This document shows positions 45,068-53,633 of a DNA stretch of 64,000 nucleotides, in pieces. The stretch is from contig CAUQTV010000004.1 of NCBI GenBank assembly GCA_963521185.1, positions 1 through 64,000 on the forward strand, read 5' to 3'. Positions within the stretch are counted from its first letter, which is position 1; every line of letters begins with the position of its first letter. Under the pieces are notes generated by a model. It did not search any database and had not been told where the DNA came from. It saw nothing but the letters and a program-made list of their open reading frames with translations. The DNA comes from Enterobacter_D sp963521185 (lineage in GTDB: Bacteria; Pseudomonadota; Gammaproteobacteria; Enterobacterales; Enterobacteriaceae). A program made the translations under genes and the position numbers.

Positions 45068-45860
45068 TGGGGCTTTCAGGGCGCTGGCCGCCCTGCTGTT
45101 GCTGACGCCAGCGTGGCTTATGGCTGCGCCTCGCGTGATTACGCTCTCACCGGCCAATACCGAGCTGGCCTTCGCGGCGGGTATTACGCCGGTGGGCGTC
45201 AGCAGCTATTCCGATTATCCGCCCGAGGCCGCTAACATCGAGCAGGTGTCGAGCTGGCAGGGCATGAATTTCGAACGCATCGTGGCGCTTAAGCCGGACG
45301 TGGTGCTGGCGTGGCGCGGTGGCAATGCCGAACGCCAGGTGAATCAGCTCACCCGCTTTGGCATTAAGGTGCTGTGGATCGACGCGGCGAGCGTTGAGCA
45401 GGTTGCCGAAGCCCTGCGCCAGCTTGCGCCTTACAGTCCGAATCCGGACAAAGCGCAAAAAACGGCGCAATCGCTGCTGAAAGAGTATGTTGAGCTAAAA
45501 GCGCAGTACGCGCAGGTGCCGAAAAAGCGCCTCTTTTTACAGTTCGGTACCCACCCGCTTTTCACCAGCGGCAGCGGCACGATCCAGAATCAAATCGTTA
45601 CCCTATGCGGCGGCGAGAATATCTTCTCTGGCAGCCGCGTTCCCTGGCCGCAGGTCAGCCGGGAACAGGTGATGGCCCGTTCGCCGCAGGCGGTGGTAGT
45701 CACAGGCGATGCCACTGAAGTGGCGAAAGTGCAGACGTTTTGGAATAACCAGCTAAAAATTCAGGTTATCCCCCTCAATAGTGACTGGTTTGAACGCGCA
45801 AGCCCGCGTATTATTCTTGCCGCAAAACAACTCTGTACTGCTCTCGCACAGGTAAAATAA
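45060..45860 (+). CDS. btuF: Vitamin B12-binding periplasmic protein
   Basis: Delivers cobalamin to BtuCD. 266-residue precursor with a Sec signal (ending MAA); type III periplasmic binding fold with two lobes joined by a long helix. Translational coupling with mtnN is likely (8-base overlap). BtuCD genes are not in this window. Confidence 0.97.
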   Translation: MANGAFRALAALLLLTPAWLMAAPRVITLSPANTELAFAAGITPVGVSSYSDYPPEAANIEQVSSWQGMNFERIVALKPDVVLAWRGGNAERQVNQLTRFGIKVLWIDAASVEQVAEALRQLAPYSPNPDKAQKTAQSLLKEYVELKAQYAQVPKKRLFLQFGTHPLFTSGSGTIQNQIVTLCGGENIFSGSRVPWPQVSREQVMARSPQAVVVTGDATEVAKVQTFWNNQLKIQVIPLNSDWFERASPRIILAAKQLCTALAQVK

Positions 45861-45861
45861 T

Positions 45862-46485
45862 ATGCTCGTCTTCTGGCTGGATATTATCGGCACGGCCGTT
45901 TTTGCCATTTCTGGCGTCCTGCTCGCAGGTAAGCTGCGCATGGATCCCTTTGGCGTACTCGTTTTAGGCGTGGTTACCGCTATCGGCGGTGGCACCATTC
46001 GCGATATGGCGCTCGATCACGGCCCGGTGTTCTGGGTCAAAGATCCCACCGATCTGGTGATCGCCATGATCACCTGTCTGCTGACCATTATTCTGGTGCG
46101 CCAGCCGCGACGCTTGCCGAAGTGGATTTTACCGGTGCTTGACGCGGTAGGTCTGGCGGTGTTTGTCGGCATTGGCGTGAACAAAGCGTTTCTCGCCGAA
46201 ACCGGGCCGCTGGTCGCCATTTGCATGGGCGTGCTGACTGGTGTGGGCGGCGGTATTATTCGTGACGTGCTGGCGCGAGAAGTGCCGATGATCCTGCGCA
46301 CAGAGATCTACGCCACCGCCTGTATTATTGGCGGCATTGTGCATGCTACGGCGTTTTATACCTTTGGCGTGCCGCTGGAAACGGCAAGTATGATTGGCAT
46401 GGTGGTGACGCTCGCCATTCGACTGGCGGCGATTCGCTGGCACTTAAAACTGCCGACCTTTGCGCTGGATGAAATCCACCGCTGA
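45862..46485 (+). CDS. yadS: TRIC-family inner-membrane protein YadS
   Basis: 207 residues with about seven hydrophobic segments, built from two Gly-rich repeats (GGGTIRDMALDH and GGGIIRDVLARE) as in UPF0126/TRIC proteins. These prokaryotic homologues of TRIC cation channels are trimeric; a physiological role in enterobacteria is not settled, though glycine transport was proposed for a relative. It starts two bases after the btuF stop. Confidence 0.93.
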   Translation: MLVFWLDIIGTAVFAISGVLLAGKLRMDPFGVLVLGVVTAIGGGTIRDMALDHGPVFWVKDPTDLVIAMITCLLTIILVRQPRRLPKWILPVLDAVGLAVFVGIGVNKAFLAETGPLVAICMGVLTGVGGGIIRDVLAREVPMILRTEIYATACIIGGIVHATAFYTFGVPLETASMIGMVVTLAIRLAAIRWHLKLPTFALDEIHR

Positions 46486-46492
46486 GGTCAAA

Positions 46493-46519
46493 GCCCGGTG
46501 GCGCTTTGCTTACCGGGCC
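46493..46519. repeat. REP sequence between yadS and erpA
   Basis: GCCCGGTGGCGCTTTGCTTA continuing to ACCGGGC at 46518, an imperfect palindrome of the REP type with arms GCCCGGT/ACCGGGC. It lies between two convergent genes, the usual REP location. Confidence 0.75.
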
Positions 46520-46547
46520 AACATAATGCGGCGCGAACGCCTGGCCA

Positions 46548-46892
46548 TTAGATACTGAACGACGATCCGCAGCCGCAGGTGCTTTTCGCGTTCGGGTTGG
46601 TCACCACAAAACGCGAACCTTCCAGCCCTTCGGTGTAATCCACCGCGCCGCCGACCAGGTATTGCAGGCTCATCGGGTCAACGACCAGCGCAACGCCCTG
46701 CTTCTCGATGGTCATATCCCCATCGTTAATTTGATCGTCAAAGGTGAAACCATACTGGAAGCCACTGCAACCGCCGCCGGTAATGTACACGCGCAGTTTC
46801 AGGTTCGGGTTCTCTTCATCAGAGATCAGGTCTTTCACTTTAACCGCTGCGGCTTCGGTAAATTGCAGCGGCAGCGCTACGTCATCACTCAT
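46548..46892 (-). CDS. erpA: Iron-sulfur cluster insertion protein ErpA
   Basis: A-type carrier that delivers Fe-S clusters, essential for isoprenoid synthesis enzymes IspG and IspH in E. coli. 114 residues; cluster ligands in GGCSGFQYG (C42) and TCGCGSSF (C106 and C108). Confidence 0.98.
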   Translation of the reverse strand: MSDDVALPLQFTEAAAVKVKDLISDEENPNLKLRVYITGGGCSGFQYGFTFDDQINDGDMTIEKQGVALVVDPMSLQYLVGGAVDYTEGLEGSRFVVTNPNAKSTCGCGSSFSI

Positions 46893-46972
46893 TCTTTGCT
46901 CCCATTGATACTGCGATCCGGGCGAAATTTAACCCGATCTTTACATTATTATCCCTCACCCCGCTTAATCGT

Positions 46973-48394
46973 TCAAGTATTCTCCTGAATTGCCTGCGTC
47001 TGGGTTTTGGCCTGAAGATCCGCTTCCTGTTTTGCCAGCGTGCGGGCAAGGAGGGTGGAGTATAACGGTTTACCGCCTAAAAATTGTGCCAGTAGTGTTG
47101 CGCCAAGACAGGTAATAATCATTGGCAAAATGAGCTGGTAATTGTCCGTCATTTCCAGCACCAGCACGATCCCGGTGAGCGGCGCGCGCACGGAGGCCGC
47201 CAGCAGCGCGCCCATCCCGGCAATGGCAAAGGTGCCCGCTTCCAGATGATACGCCGGAAACAGCCCGGCGCAGGCCATGCCGAACGCGGTGCCTAACAGC
47301 GTGCCGAGCGCCAGCATCGGGGCAAAAATGCCGCCTGGTGCGCCGGAAGAAAAGCACAGCAGCGTGGTGATCACTCTGGCAATAAAAATGAACAGCAGCA
47401 GACCGACGGTGTAATTTCCCGCCGCCGCAATGGGGATCAGGCTAAAGCCGCCGCCTGAAATCTCCGGCTCAATAAAGCCCAGTACGCCGCACAGACCGCC
47501 GATCGCGCCGCCAATCAATACCCATTTTGTCAGATTGCCACCGTGCAGCCGCTGGAACATATCCTGCGTGCGCAGCACGAGGGTATTAAACACCGGGCCG
47601 ACGCAGCCGAAAACCATGCCGAGGATCAGATACAGCCACAGCGTGTTCACCGGGGCATTGGTCAGCTTACCCACCTCAATGACCGCGCCTTCGCCGTTAA
47701 AAACGCGAAACACAATGCTCGACATGATCACGCCGGTGAACACGGCTTTTATGGAAATAAGGTTGTAGCGGAACTGGGGGCGCATCTCTTCGAGAATAAA
47801 TAAAATGCCCGCTAACGGCGCATTAAACGCGGCGGATAGCCCTGCCGCCGCCCCGGTGGCCAGCAGCGTATGACGCGCCTCGGCGCTGCGCATACGGAAA
47901 ATATCCAGCACCATGCGCCCGACGTTGCCGCCCAGTTGTACCGTCGGCCCTTCGCGCCCGAGCACCATGCCCGCGCCAAGCGTGCCCATGCCGCCGATAA
48001 ATTTCACCGGCAGCACCCGCCACCAGCGCACCGGACGCAGATCCTCCAGTGCACCTTCGATTTCCGGGATCCCCGATCCCCCGGCTTCAGGGGCGAAGCG
48101 GCGCACCAGAAAATAACCCACCATGGCAAGCAGAGCGGAGAAAATAAAAGCGAGCGGCCACACCAGCCAGGCACTGTCGGCCACGTTCAGCAGCGTGCCA
48201 ATGCGCAGGTTCGACACCGCGTTAACGGCCTTTTCGAACGCCACGCCCACCAGACCGGCCAGCGTGCCGACCACTGCGGCCATCAGCAGGATCGCCAGCG
48301 GCGTTTTGTCGCGTTGCAGTAAACGGCGCACCATATCACCACGGCGCAGGCGCACCAGTTGCTGCGTTTCAAAGGGGGAAGTCTCTGGTTTCAT
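46973..48394 (-). CDS. clcA: H+/Cl- exchange transporter ClcA
   Basis: Two-for-one chloride/proton antiporter used in extreme acid resistance. 473 residues; the selectivity signatures GSGIPE and GREGPT (gating glutamate E148) and the second proton-path glutamate region are present. Eighty bases downstream of erpA's start, same direction. Confidence 0.97.
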   Translation of the reverse strand: MKPETSPFETQQLVRLRRGDMVRRLLQRDKTPLAILLMAAVVGTLAGLVGVAFEKAVNAVSNLRIGTLLNVADSAWLVWPLAFIFSALLAMVGYFLVRRFAPEAGGSGIPEIEGALEDLRPVRWWRVLPVKFIGGMGTLGAGMVLGREGPTVQLGGNVGRMVLDIFRMRSAEARHTLLATGAAAGLSAAFNAPLAGILFILEEMRPQFRYNLISIKAVFTGVIMSSIVFRVFNGEGAVIEVGKLTNAPVNTLWLYLILGMVFGCVGPVFNTLVLRTQDMFQRLHGGNLTKWVLIGGAIGGLCGVLGFIEPEISGGGFSLIPIAAAGNYTVGLLLFIFIARVITTLLCFSSGAPGGIFAPMLALGTLLGTAFGMACAGLFPAYHLEAGTFAIAGMGALLAASVRAPLTGIVLVLEMTDNYQLILPMIITCLGATLLAQFLGGKPLYSTLLARTLAKQEADLQAKTQTQAIQENT

Positions 48395-48502
48395 GAGATA
48401 AATTTGTACGTCATACCATTTGTAAAACCCATTTTACGCATCTCGCGCCCTCACGTCGCAGAAAAATGGCTGGGAAATGTGTCGCTTGATGCGGGCAAAA
48501 CG

Positions 48503-48531
48503 TTCATAACGCGCCATGAATACCTTAGAAT
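48503..48531 (+). promoter_or_regulatory. Candidate hemL promoter
   Basis: TTCATA (48503-48508), 17-bp spacer, TAGAAT (48526-48531), about 39 bases before the hemL start. A sigma-70-like match only; no transcript evidence. Confidence 0.45.
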
Positions 48532-48569
48532 AGCCTGCTAACCCTTTTCTACGAACCAGGAACAGATCC

Positions 48570-49850
48570 ATGAGTAAGTCTGAAAACCTCTATGACGCCG
48601 CACGTAAACTTATTCCGGGCGGCGTGAACTCGCCGGTCCGTGCGTTTACCGGCGTGGGCGGTACGCCGCTGTTTATCGAGCGCGCGGATGGAGCTTACCT
48701 CTTTGACGTCGACGGCAAAGCCTACGTCGATTACGTCGGTTCCTGGGGCCCAATGGTGCTGGGCCACAACCATCCGGCGATCCGCAATGCGGTGATCGAA
48801 GCCGCCGAACGCGGCCTGAGCTTCGGCGCGCCGACCGAAATGGAAGTGAAAATGGCCGCGCTGGTCACCGAACTGGTGCCGACGATGGACATGGTGCGCA
48901 TGGTCAACTCCGGCACCGAAGCCACTATGAGCGCTATCCGCCTGGCGCGCGGCTTCACCCACCGCGATAAAATCATCAAATTCGAAGGCTGCTACCACGG
49001 TCACGCTGACTGTCTGCTGGTGAAAGCGGGTTCCGGTGCGCTGACGCTGGGCCAGCCAAACTCACCGGGCGTACCGGCTGACTTCGCGAAGCACACCCTG
49101 ACCTGCACCTATAACGATCTGGCGTCGGTGCGCGACGCTTTCGAGCAGTTCCCACAGGATATCGCCTGCATCATCGTGGAACCGGTCGCCGGTAACATGA
49201 ACTGCATTCCGCCGCAGCCGGGCTTCCTGCAAGGGCTGCGCGCGCTGTGCGATGAGTTTGGCGCGCTGCTGATCATCGACGAAGTGATGACCGGTTTCCG
49301 CGTGGCGCTGGCGGGCGCGCAGGCCTGGTATGACGTGGTGCCGGATCTGACCTGTCTGGGCAAAATCATCGGCGGCGGTATGCCGGTCGGTGCCTTTGGC
49401 GGACGCCGCGATGTGATGGACGCGCTGGCCCCGACCGGTCCGGTGTATCAGGCCGGTACGCTCTCCGGTAACCCGATTGCCATGGCCGCGGGCTTTGCCT
49501 GCTTAAACGAAGTGGCGCAGCCCGGTGTGCATGAAACCCTGACCTCGCTGACCACGCGCCTGGCAAACGGCCTGCTCGACGCCGCGCAGGAGACGGGCGT
49601 GCCATTAGTGGTTAACCATGTTGGCGGCATGTTCGGGATTTTCTTCACCGATGCGCAAGAGGTGACCTGCTATCAGGACGTGGTGAAATGCGACGTTGAG
49701 CGCTTTAAACGCTTCTTCCACCTGATGCTCGAAGAGGGAATTTACCTGGCACCGTCGGCGTTCGAAGCGGGCTTTATGTCGGTTGCGCACAGCGATGAAG
49801 ACATCAATAAAACCATTGATGCCGCGCGGAAGGTGTTTGCGAAGCTATAA
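48570..49850 (+). CDS. hemL: Glutamate-1-semialdehyde 2,1-aminomutase
   Basis: PLP-dependent enzyme that makes 5-aminolevulinate in the C5 pathway of tetrapyrrole synthesis. 426 residues as in E. coli; the PLP lysine is K265 in LGKIIGGGMPVGAFGG. Convergent with fhuB. Confidence 0.98.
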   Translation: MSKSENLYDAARKLIPGGVNSPVRAFTGVGGTPLFIERADGAYLFDVDGKAYVDYVGSWGPMVLGHNHPAIRNAVIEAAERGLSFGAPTEMEVKMAALVTELVPTMDMVRMVNSGTEATMSAIRLARGFTHRDKIIKFEGCYHGHADCLLVKAGSGALTLGQPNSPGVPADFAKHTLTCTYNDLASVRDAFEQFPQDIACIIVEPVAGNMNCIPPQPGFLQGLRALCDEFGALLIIDEVMTGFRVALAGAQAWYDVVPDLTCLGKIIGGGMPVGAFGGRRDVMDALAPTGPVYQAGTLSGNPIAMAAGFACLNEVAQPGVHETLTSLTTRLANGLLDAAQETGVPLVVNHVGGMFGIFFTDAQEVTCYQDVVKCDVERFKRFFHLMLEEGIYLAPSAFEAGFMSVAHSDEDINKTIDAARKVFAKL

Positions 49851-49875
49851 AGTGTGTGCGGGGTGCGGCCTGATG

Positions 49876-49912
49876 CCCTCACCCCAGCCCAGCCCTCTCC
49901 CACGGGAGAGGG
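49876..49912. repeat. GC-rich hairpin repeat, third copy (CCCTCTCCC family)
   Basis: CCCTCACCCCAGCCCAG followed by the arms CCCTCTCCC (49893-49901) and GGGAGAGGG (49904-49912). It is the only obvious structure between convergent hemL and fhuB and may serve as a bidirectional transcript end. Confidence 0.75.
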
Positions 49913-49919
49913 AGAAAAC

Positions 49920-51902
49920 CTATTTACTCTGTTTTCGCAGCAGATAAATAAAGTACGGCGCGCCGATAAACGTCGACAGCAGCCCGGCCGGGATCTGGTA
50001 CGGAAACATGATCATCCTTCCGCACCAGTCGGCGAACACCAGCAGCAGGCCCCCCACCAGCGCAGACATTACCATGTGCGGCATCGTGCGGCGAAAACCC
50101 ATCATGCGTGCGATGTGCGGTGCCATCAGGCCAATAAAGCTCATTGGGCCGATGGTCATGGTTGCCGTCGCCGTCAGGCACGACGCCAGCAGCAGCAGCC
50201 CGATACGCGACGGGGTCAGCGCAACACCGACCGCCCGCGCTGTGTCACCGCCCAGCGGTAGAATGGTTAACCAGCGACGGCACAGCGGAGCCATCGCCAG
50301 CAGGATCACCGTTGCCGCTATCGCCCAGGCCACCTGCTCCATTGTCGCGCTGTAGGTCGAGCCAGAGATCCACGTCAGAATTTGCGCCATACGCGGATCG
50401 CCGCTCGCCTGGAGCATCATCAGCAGCATGGTAAACGCGGTACTGAGCGCCATCCCCGCCAGCAGCATACGGTGCGGCGAAAAGCCGCCTCGCCCGGCGG
50501 CGATCATAATGATCATCAGCGTCAAAGCGGCCCCGGCGCTGCCAGCCGGCAGCAACCAGCCAAAGGCATTACCCGGCACAAAGAACAGCATCACCACCAC
50601 GCCAAACGCCGCACCCGAGCTGATACCCAGCACTTCGGGACTGGCCATGGGGTTACCAGTCAGACGCTGGATAATGCAGCCCGCCACCGCCAGCATGACG
50701 CCCGCCGTCAGCGCAGCCAGGATGCGCGGCACGCGCCACTGCATCAGTTCATCGAGCAGCGCACCGCTGGCCCAGTGCCAGCCCTGCGCATCGCGGCCCA
50801 GCGACAGTGCCGCCAGCATACCGATCAGCAGCACGACCACGCCCACCAGCGCAAATCGCAGCACATGCTGGCGTTCTGCGGCCACGTTGTCGCCCGCATC
50901 CATTGACGGTGCGCTCATGCTGCGCAGACGCGGCAGCAGCCACAGCAGCAGCGGTGCGCCAATCAGCGCGGTCACCGACCCGGTAGAGACTTCCATCCAC
51001 ACGCGCATCAGCAGCAAAATAATTTGATCGGAGAGCCAGAGGATCAGCGCGCCAATCAGCGGGGCCAGCAGCAGACGGGCAATTAAGCGCCGCGCGCCGA
51101 GCATCTTCGCCAGCAGCGGCGCAAACAGGCCGATAAAGCCAATGATCCCCACCGCATTCACCAGCAGCGCACTGAGCGCAATCGCCAGCATCAGCGCCCC
51201 CAGCCGTGCCAGCGACAGCGCCAGACCCAGATTACGCGCCACGCCGTCGTCGAGGCCCATCAGCGTCAACGGACGCAGCAGCAGCAGCGTCAGCAGCACG
51301 CCGCCGATCAGCTGCGGCCACAGGCGTTGCACGCCGCTCCAGTCGGTTTGCGTCAGCGTCCCGGTGCTCCACAGGAACATGCTTTGCAGCTCATCGTGAT
51401 GGAAAAGCACCAGCAGCTGATTCACCGCGCCGCAATAAAGGCTGACGACGAGGCCCGCCAGAATCAGCGTCACCGGCGAGAGGCGTTTGCCCCAGGCGAC
51501 GCCAAACACCAGCGCACCGACCACGCACGCCCCTATCAGTGCGGCAAACTGCGTGCTCATCATGCCGGGGATCGACCACAGCGTGGTCAGGGTAATACCG
51601 AGCTGGGCACCGGTGGAGACGCCGAGCGTGGTCGGCTCCGCCAGCGGGTTACGCAGCACCTGCTGGAACAGTACCCCCACCAGTCCCAGTCCTGCCCCCA
51701 CCAGCAGTGAAATCACCAGCCGGGGCAGCAGGCTGTAGTGGAATAACATCTGCTCGACGGAATCGACATCCGGCTGCCAGAACCCCTGCTGCCACTGCGC
51801 TCGCGGCAGTGCGACGTTGAGATTGGACCAGGTGAGCCAGGCGGCGATAACAAAAAGCAGCGTCAGAAAGAGCGCGGGTAGCCGTGCCATGTTCTTGCTC
51901 AT
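49920..51902 (-). CDS. fhuB: Ferrichrome/hydroxamate ABC transporter permease
   Basis: Inner-membrane permease for hydroxamate siderophores. 660 residues made of two homologous BtuC-like halves of about ten membrane helices each, the fused architecture specific to FhuB. Overlaps fhuD by four bases; last gene of fhuACDB. Confidence 0.97.
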   Translation of the reverse strand: MSKNMARLPALFLTLLFVIAAWLTWSNLNVALPRAQWQQGFWQPDVDSVEQMLFHYSLLPRLVISLLVGAGLGLVGVLFQQVLRNPLAEPTTLGVSTGAQLGITLTTLWSIPGMMSTQFAALIGACVVGALVFGVAWGKRLSPVTLILAGLVVSLYCGAVNQLLVLFHHDELQSMFLWSTGTLTQTDWSGVQRLWPQLIGGVLLTLLLLRPLTLMGLDDGVARNLGLALSLARLGALMLAIALSALLVNAVGIIGFIGLFAPLLAKMLGARRLIARLLLAPLIGALILWLSDQIILLLMRVWMEVSTGSVTALIGAPLLLWLLPRLRSMSAPSMDAGDNVAAERQHVLRFALVGVVVLLIGMLAALSLGRDAQGWHWASGALLDELMQWRVPRILAALTAGVMLAVAGCIIQRLTGNPMASPEVLGISSGAAFGVVVMLFFVPGNAFGWLLPAGSAGAALTLMIIMIAAGRGGFSPHRMLLAGMALSTAFTMLLMMLQASGDPRMAQILTWISGSTYSATMEQVAWAIAATVILLAMAPLCRRWLTILPLGGDTARAVGVALTPSRIGLLLLASCLTATATMTIGPMSFIGLMAPHIARMMGFRRTMPHMVMSALVGGLLLVFADWCGRMIMFPYQIPAGLLSTFIGAPYFIYLLRKQSK

Positions 51903-52789
51903 GCTTTGCCCCCCAGCGCATTATCCAGCAGGCGGACAAAGTGCATTGCCGACAGGGTTGCGCCGTAGAACCAGGCCGCCGGGGCGCGGAAGAAGCGTCC
52001 GTTGCGCACAAACGGCATCGACTGCCAGAGCGGCGTCGCCATCAGCGCCTGCATCTCGCGCTCGTTGCCGTGATCGAAACAGAGCACGTCCGCGTCCTTG
52101 AACACGCCAAGCCGGTCGATGCCCACGGTGGTGCTGCCCCAGAAGGTGGTTTCCCCGTGCCAGGCGTTCGGAATGCCAAAGGTATCCAGCGGCTCCTGGA
52201 ACAGACAGTTCTGGGTAAATACCAGCACGTGACGCGCATCCAGCAGCGTCACCATCAGCAACGGTCTGCCGCCTCGCTGCGCAAAGCGGGGTTTCATTGC
52301 CGCCATAAAGCGGTCGAAATGATCAAGATGCGCGCGGGCAACGGCTTCCATGTTCAGCAGCTGCGCCATTTCCCCCAGCGAGCGGCGCGCCTGGCTCAGC
52401 GGTTTTTTGCCATCGCTGAAGCTAAAGCCGCGTCCGGGCGCAATGCGCGCCAGAATATCCGCCGACGGGCCATAGCCTGCCGACCAGACCAGGTACGACG
52501 GCTTCATCTGCGTGAGCAGTTCAAGATTCGGCTCTGTGCGCAGACCCACGTCAATCACCGACGCAGGCAGCGCGGGTTCGTTGACCCACATGTTGTAATT
52601 CGGCACATCAGCCACACCGTAGGGCGTGACGCCCAGCGCCAGCAGAAATTCGACCGGGAGCCATTCCAGCGCCACAATGCGATGAGGATCGATGGAAGCC
52701 GCGCGGGCCGTGCCCATTTTCAACAGCAGCGGCGAGAGGGCCATCGCCGTCAGCAGGCGGCGACGGCTAATCGGGTTTAAACAAGCCAT
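51899..52789 (-). CDS. fhuD: Hydroxamate siderophore-binding periplasmic protein
   Basis: Carries ferrichrome, coprogen and aerobactin to FhuBC. 296-residue precursor; the signal has a twin-arginine motif (SRRRLLTAM, residues 8-16), so Tat export is expected as for E. coli FhuD. Type III binding fold. Shares one base with fhuC. Confidence 0.97.
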   Translation of the reverse strand: MACLNPISRRRLLTAMALSPLLLKMGTARAASIDPHRIVALEWLPVEFLLALGVTPYGVADVPNYNMWVNEPALPASVIDVGLRTEPNLELLTQMKPSYLVWSAGYGPSADILARIAPGRGFSFSDGKKPLSQARRSLGEMAQLLNMEAVARAHLDHFDRFMAAMKPRFAQRGGRPLLMVTLLDARHVLVFTQNCLFQEPLDTFGIPNAWHGETTFWGSTTVGIDRLGVFKDADVLCFDHGNEREMQALMATPLWQSMPFVRNGRFFRAPAAWFYGATLSAMHFVRLLDNALGGKA

Positions 52790-53586
52790 CAGAAAACGAA
52801 ACTCACCGGTGCGGCCCCTGCCGGGTGGGGCAGAATGCCCATCGGGATACCATAAATTTGTTCAAGGGTTTGAGCACGCATCAGCGTGTCGGGCGTGCCT
52901 TCAGCAATTTTTTCACCGCCGCGCAGGGCGACCAGGAAATCACAGTACCGCGCCGCCATGTTGATATCGTGCAGCACCGCGATGACCGTCAGCCCGCGCT
53001 GCTGGCTTAAGCGATGCACCAGCGCCAGCACGTCCACCTGATGGGCGATATCCAGTGCGGAAGTGGGTTCGTCGAGCAGTAAGCAGCGGCTGTCCTGCGC
53101 CACCAGCATCGCAATCCACGCACGCTGACGTTCGCCACCGGAGAGGCTGTCCACCAGACGCTGCGCCAGCGGTTTTAGCCCCACCAGCGCAATCGCTTCG
53201 TCAACTTTCTCACGATCGGCAACCCCAAAACGCCCTAACGCGCCATGCCACGGATAACGACCAATCGCCACCAGTTCGCGCACCGTCATTCCCTCCGCCT
53301 GCGGCAACTGCTGGGGCAAATAGGCCACCTTGCGCGCAAAGGCTTTGCTGCTCCAGCTCTCCAGCGGTTGACCGTCCAGCAAAATATCGCCGTCGGAAGG
53401 CGGCTGGTGACGACCGAGCATTTTAAGCAGCGTGGATTTTCCCGAGCCGTTATGACCGATAAGTCCGGTCACTTTGCCCACCGGGAAAGTCAGCGAGAGA
53501 GGATGCAGCAGCGTGCGCCCAGGCACACGAAAGGAGACATCGGTGAGTTGAAACGTGGTATCGGGGTGCGTTTTGTTTTCCTGCAT
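52789..53586 (-). CDS. fhuC: Ferrichrome ABC transporter ATP-binding protein
   Basis: ATPase of the Fhu importer. The start at 53586 gives 265 residues, the E. coli length. Walker A GHNGSGKST, signature LSGGERQR and Walker B LLLDEPTS are present. Separated from fhuA by a terminator-like hairpin. Confidence 0.97.
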   Translation of the reverse strand: MQENKTHPDTTFQLTDVSFRVPGRTLLHPLSLTFPVGKVTGLIGHNGSGKSTLLKMLGRHQPPSDGDILLDGQPLESWSSKAFARKVAYLPQQLPQAEGMTVRELVAIGRYPWHGALGRFGVADREKVDEAIALVGLKPLAQRLVDSLSGGERQRAWIAMLVAQDSRCLLLDEPTSALDIAHQVDVLALVHRLSQQRGLTVIAVLHDINMAARYCDFLVALRGGEKIAEGTPDTLMRAQTLEQIYGIPMGILPHPAGAAPVSFVF

Positions 53587-53604
53587 AATGCCAACTTGTA
53601 AAAA

Positions 53605-53624
53605 GGGCACGGCGAACCGTGCCC
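53605..53624 (-). terminator. Attenuating terminator between fhuA and fhuC
   Basis: Perfect 8-bp stem GGGCACGG / CCGTGCCC (53605-53612, 53617-53624) with a tetraloop. On the minus strand it is followed by TTTTTAC, an intrinsic-terminator structure inside the fhuACDB operon. It probably keeps receptor expression above that of the transporter genes. Confidence 0.8.
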
Positions 53625-53633
53625 ATTTGGAGA

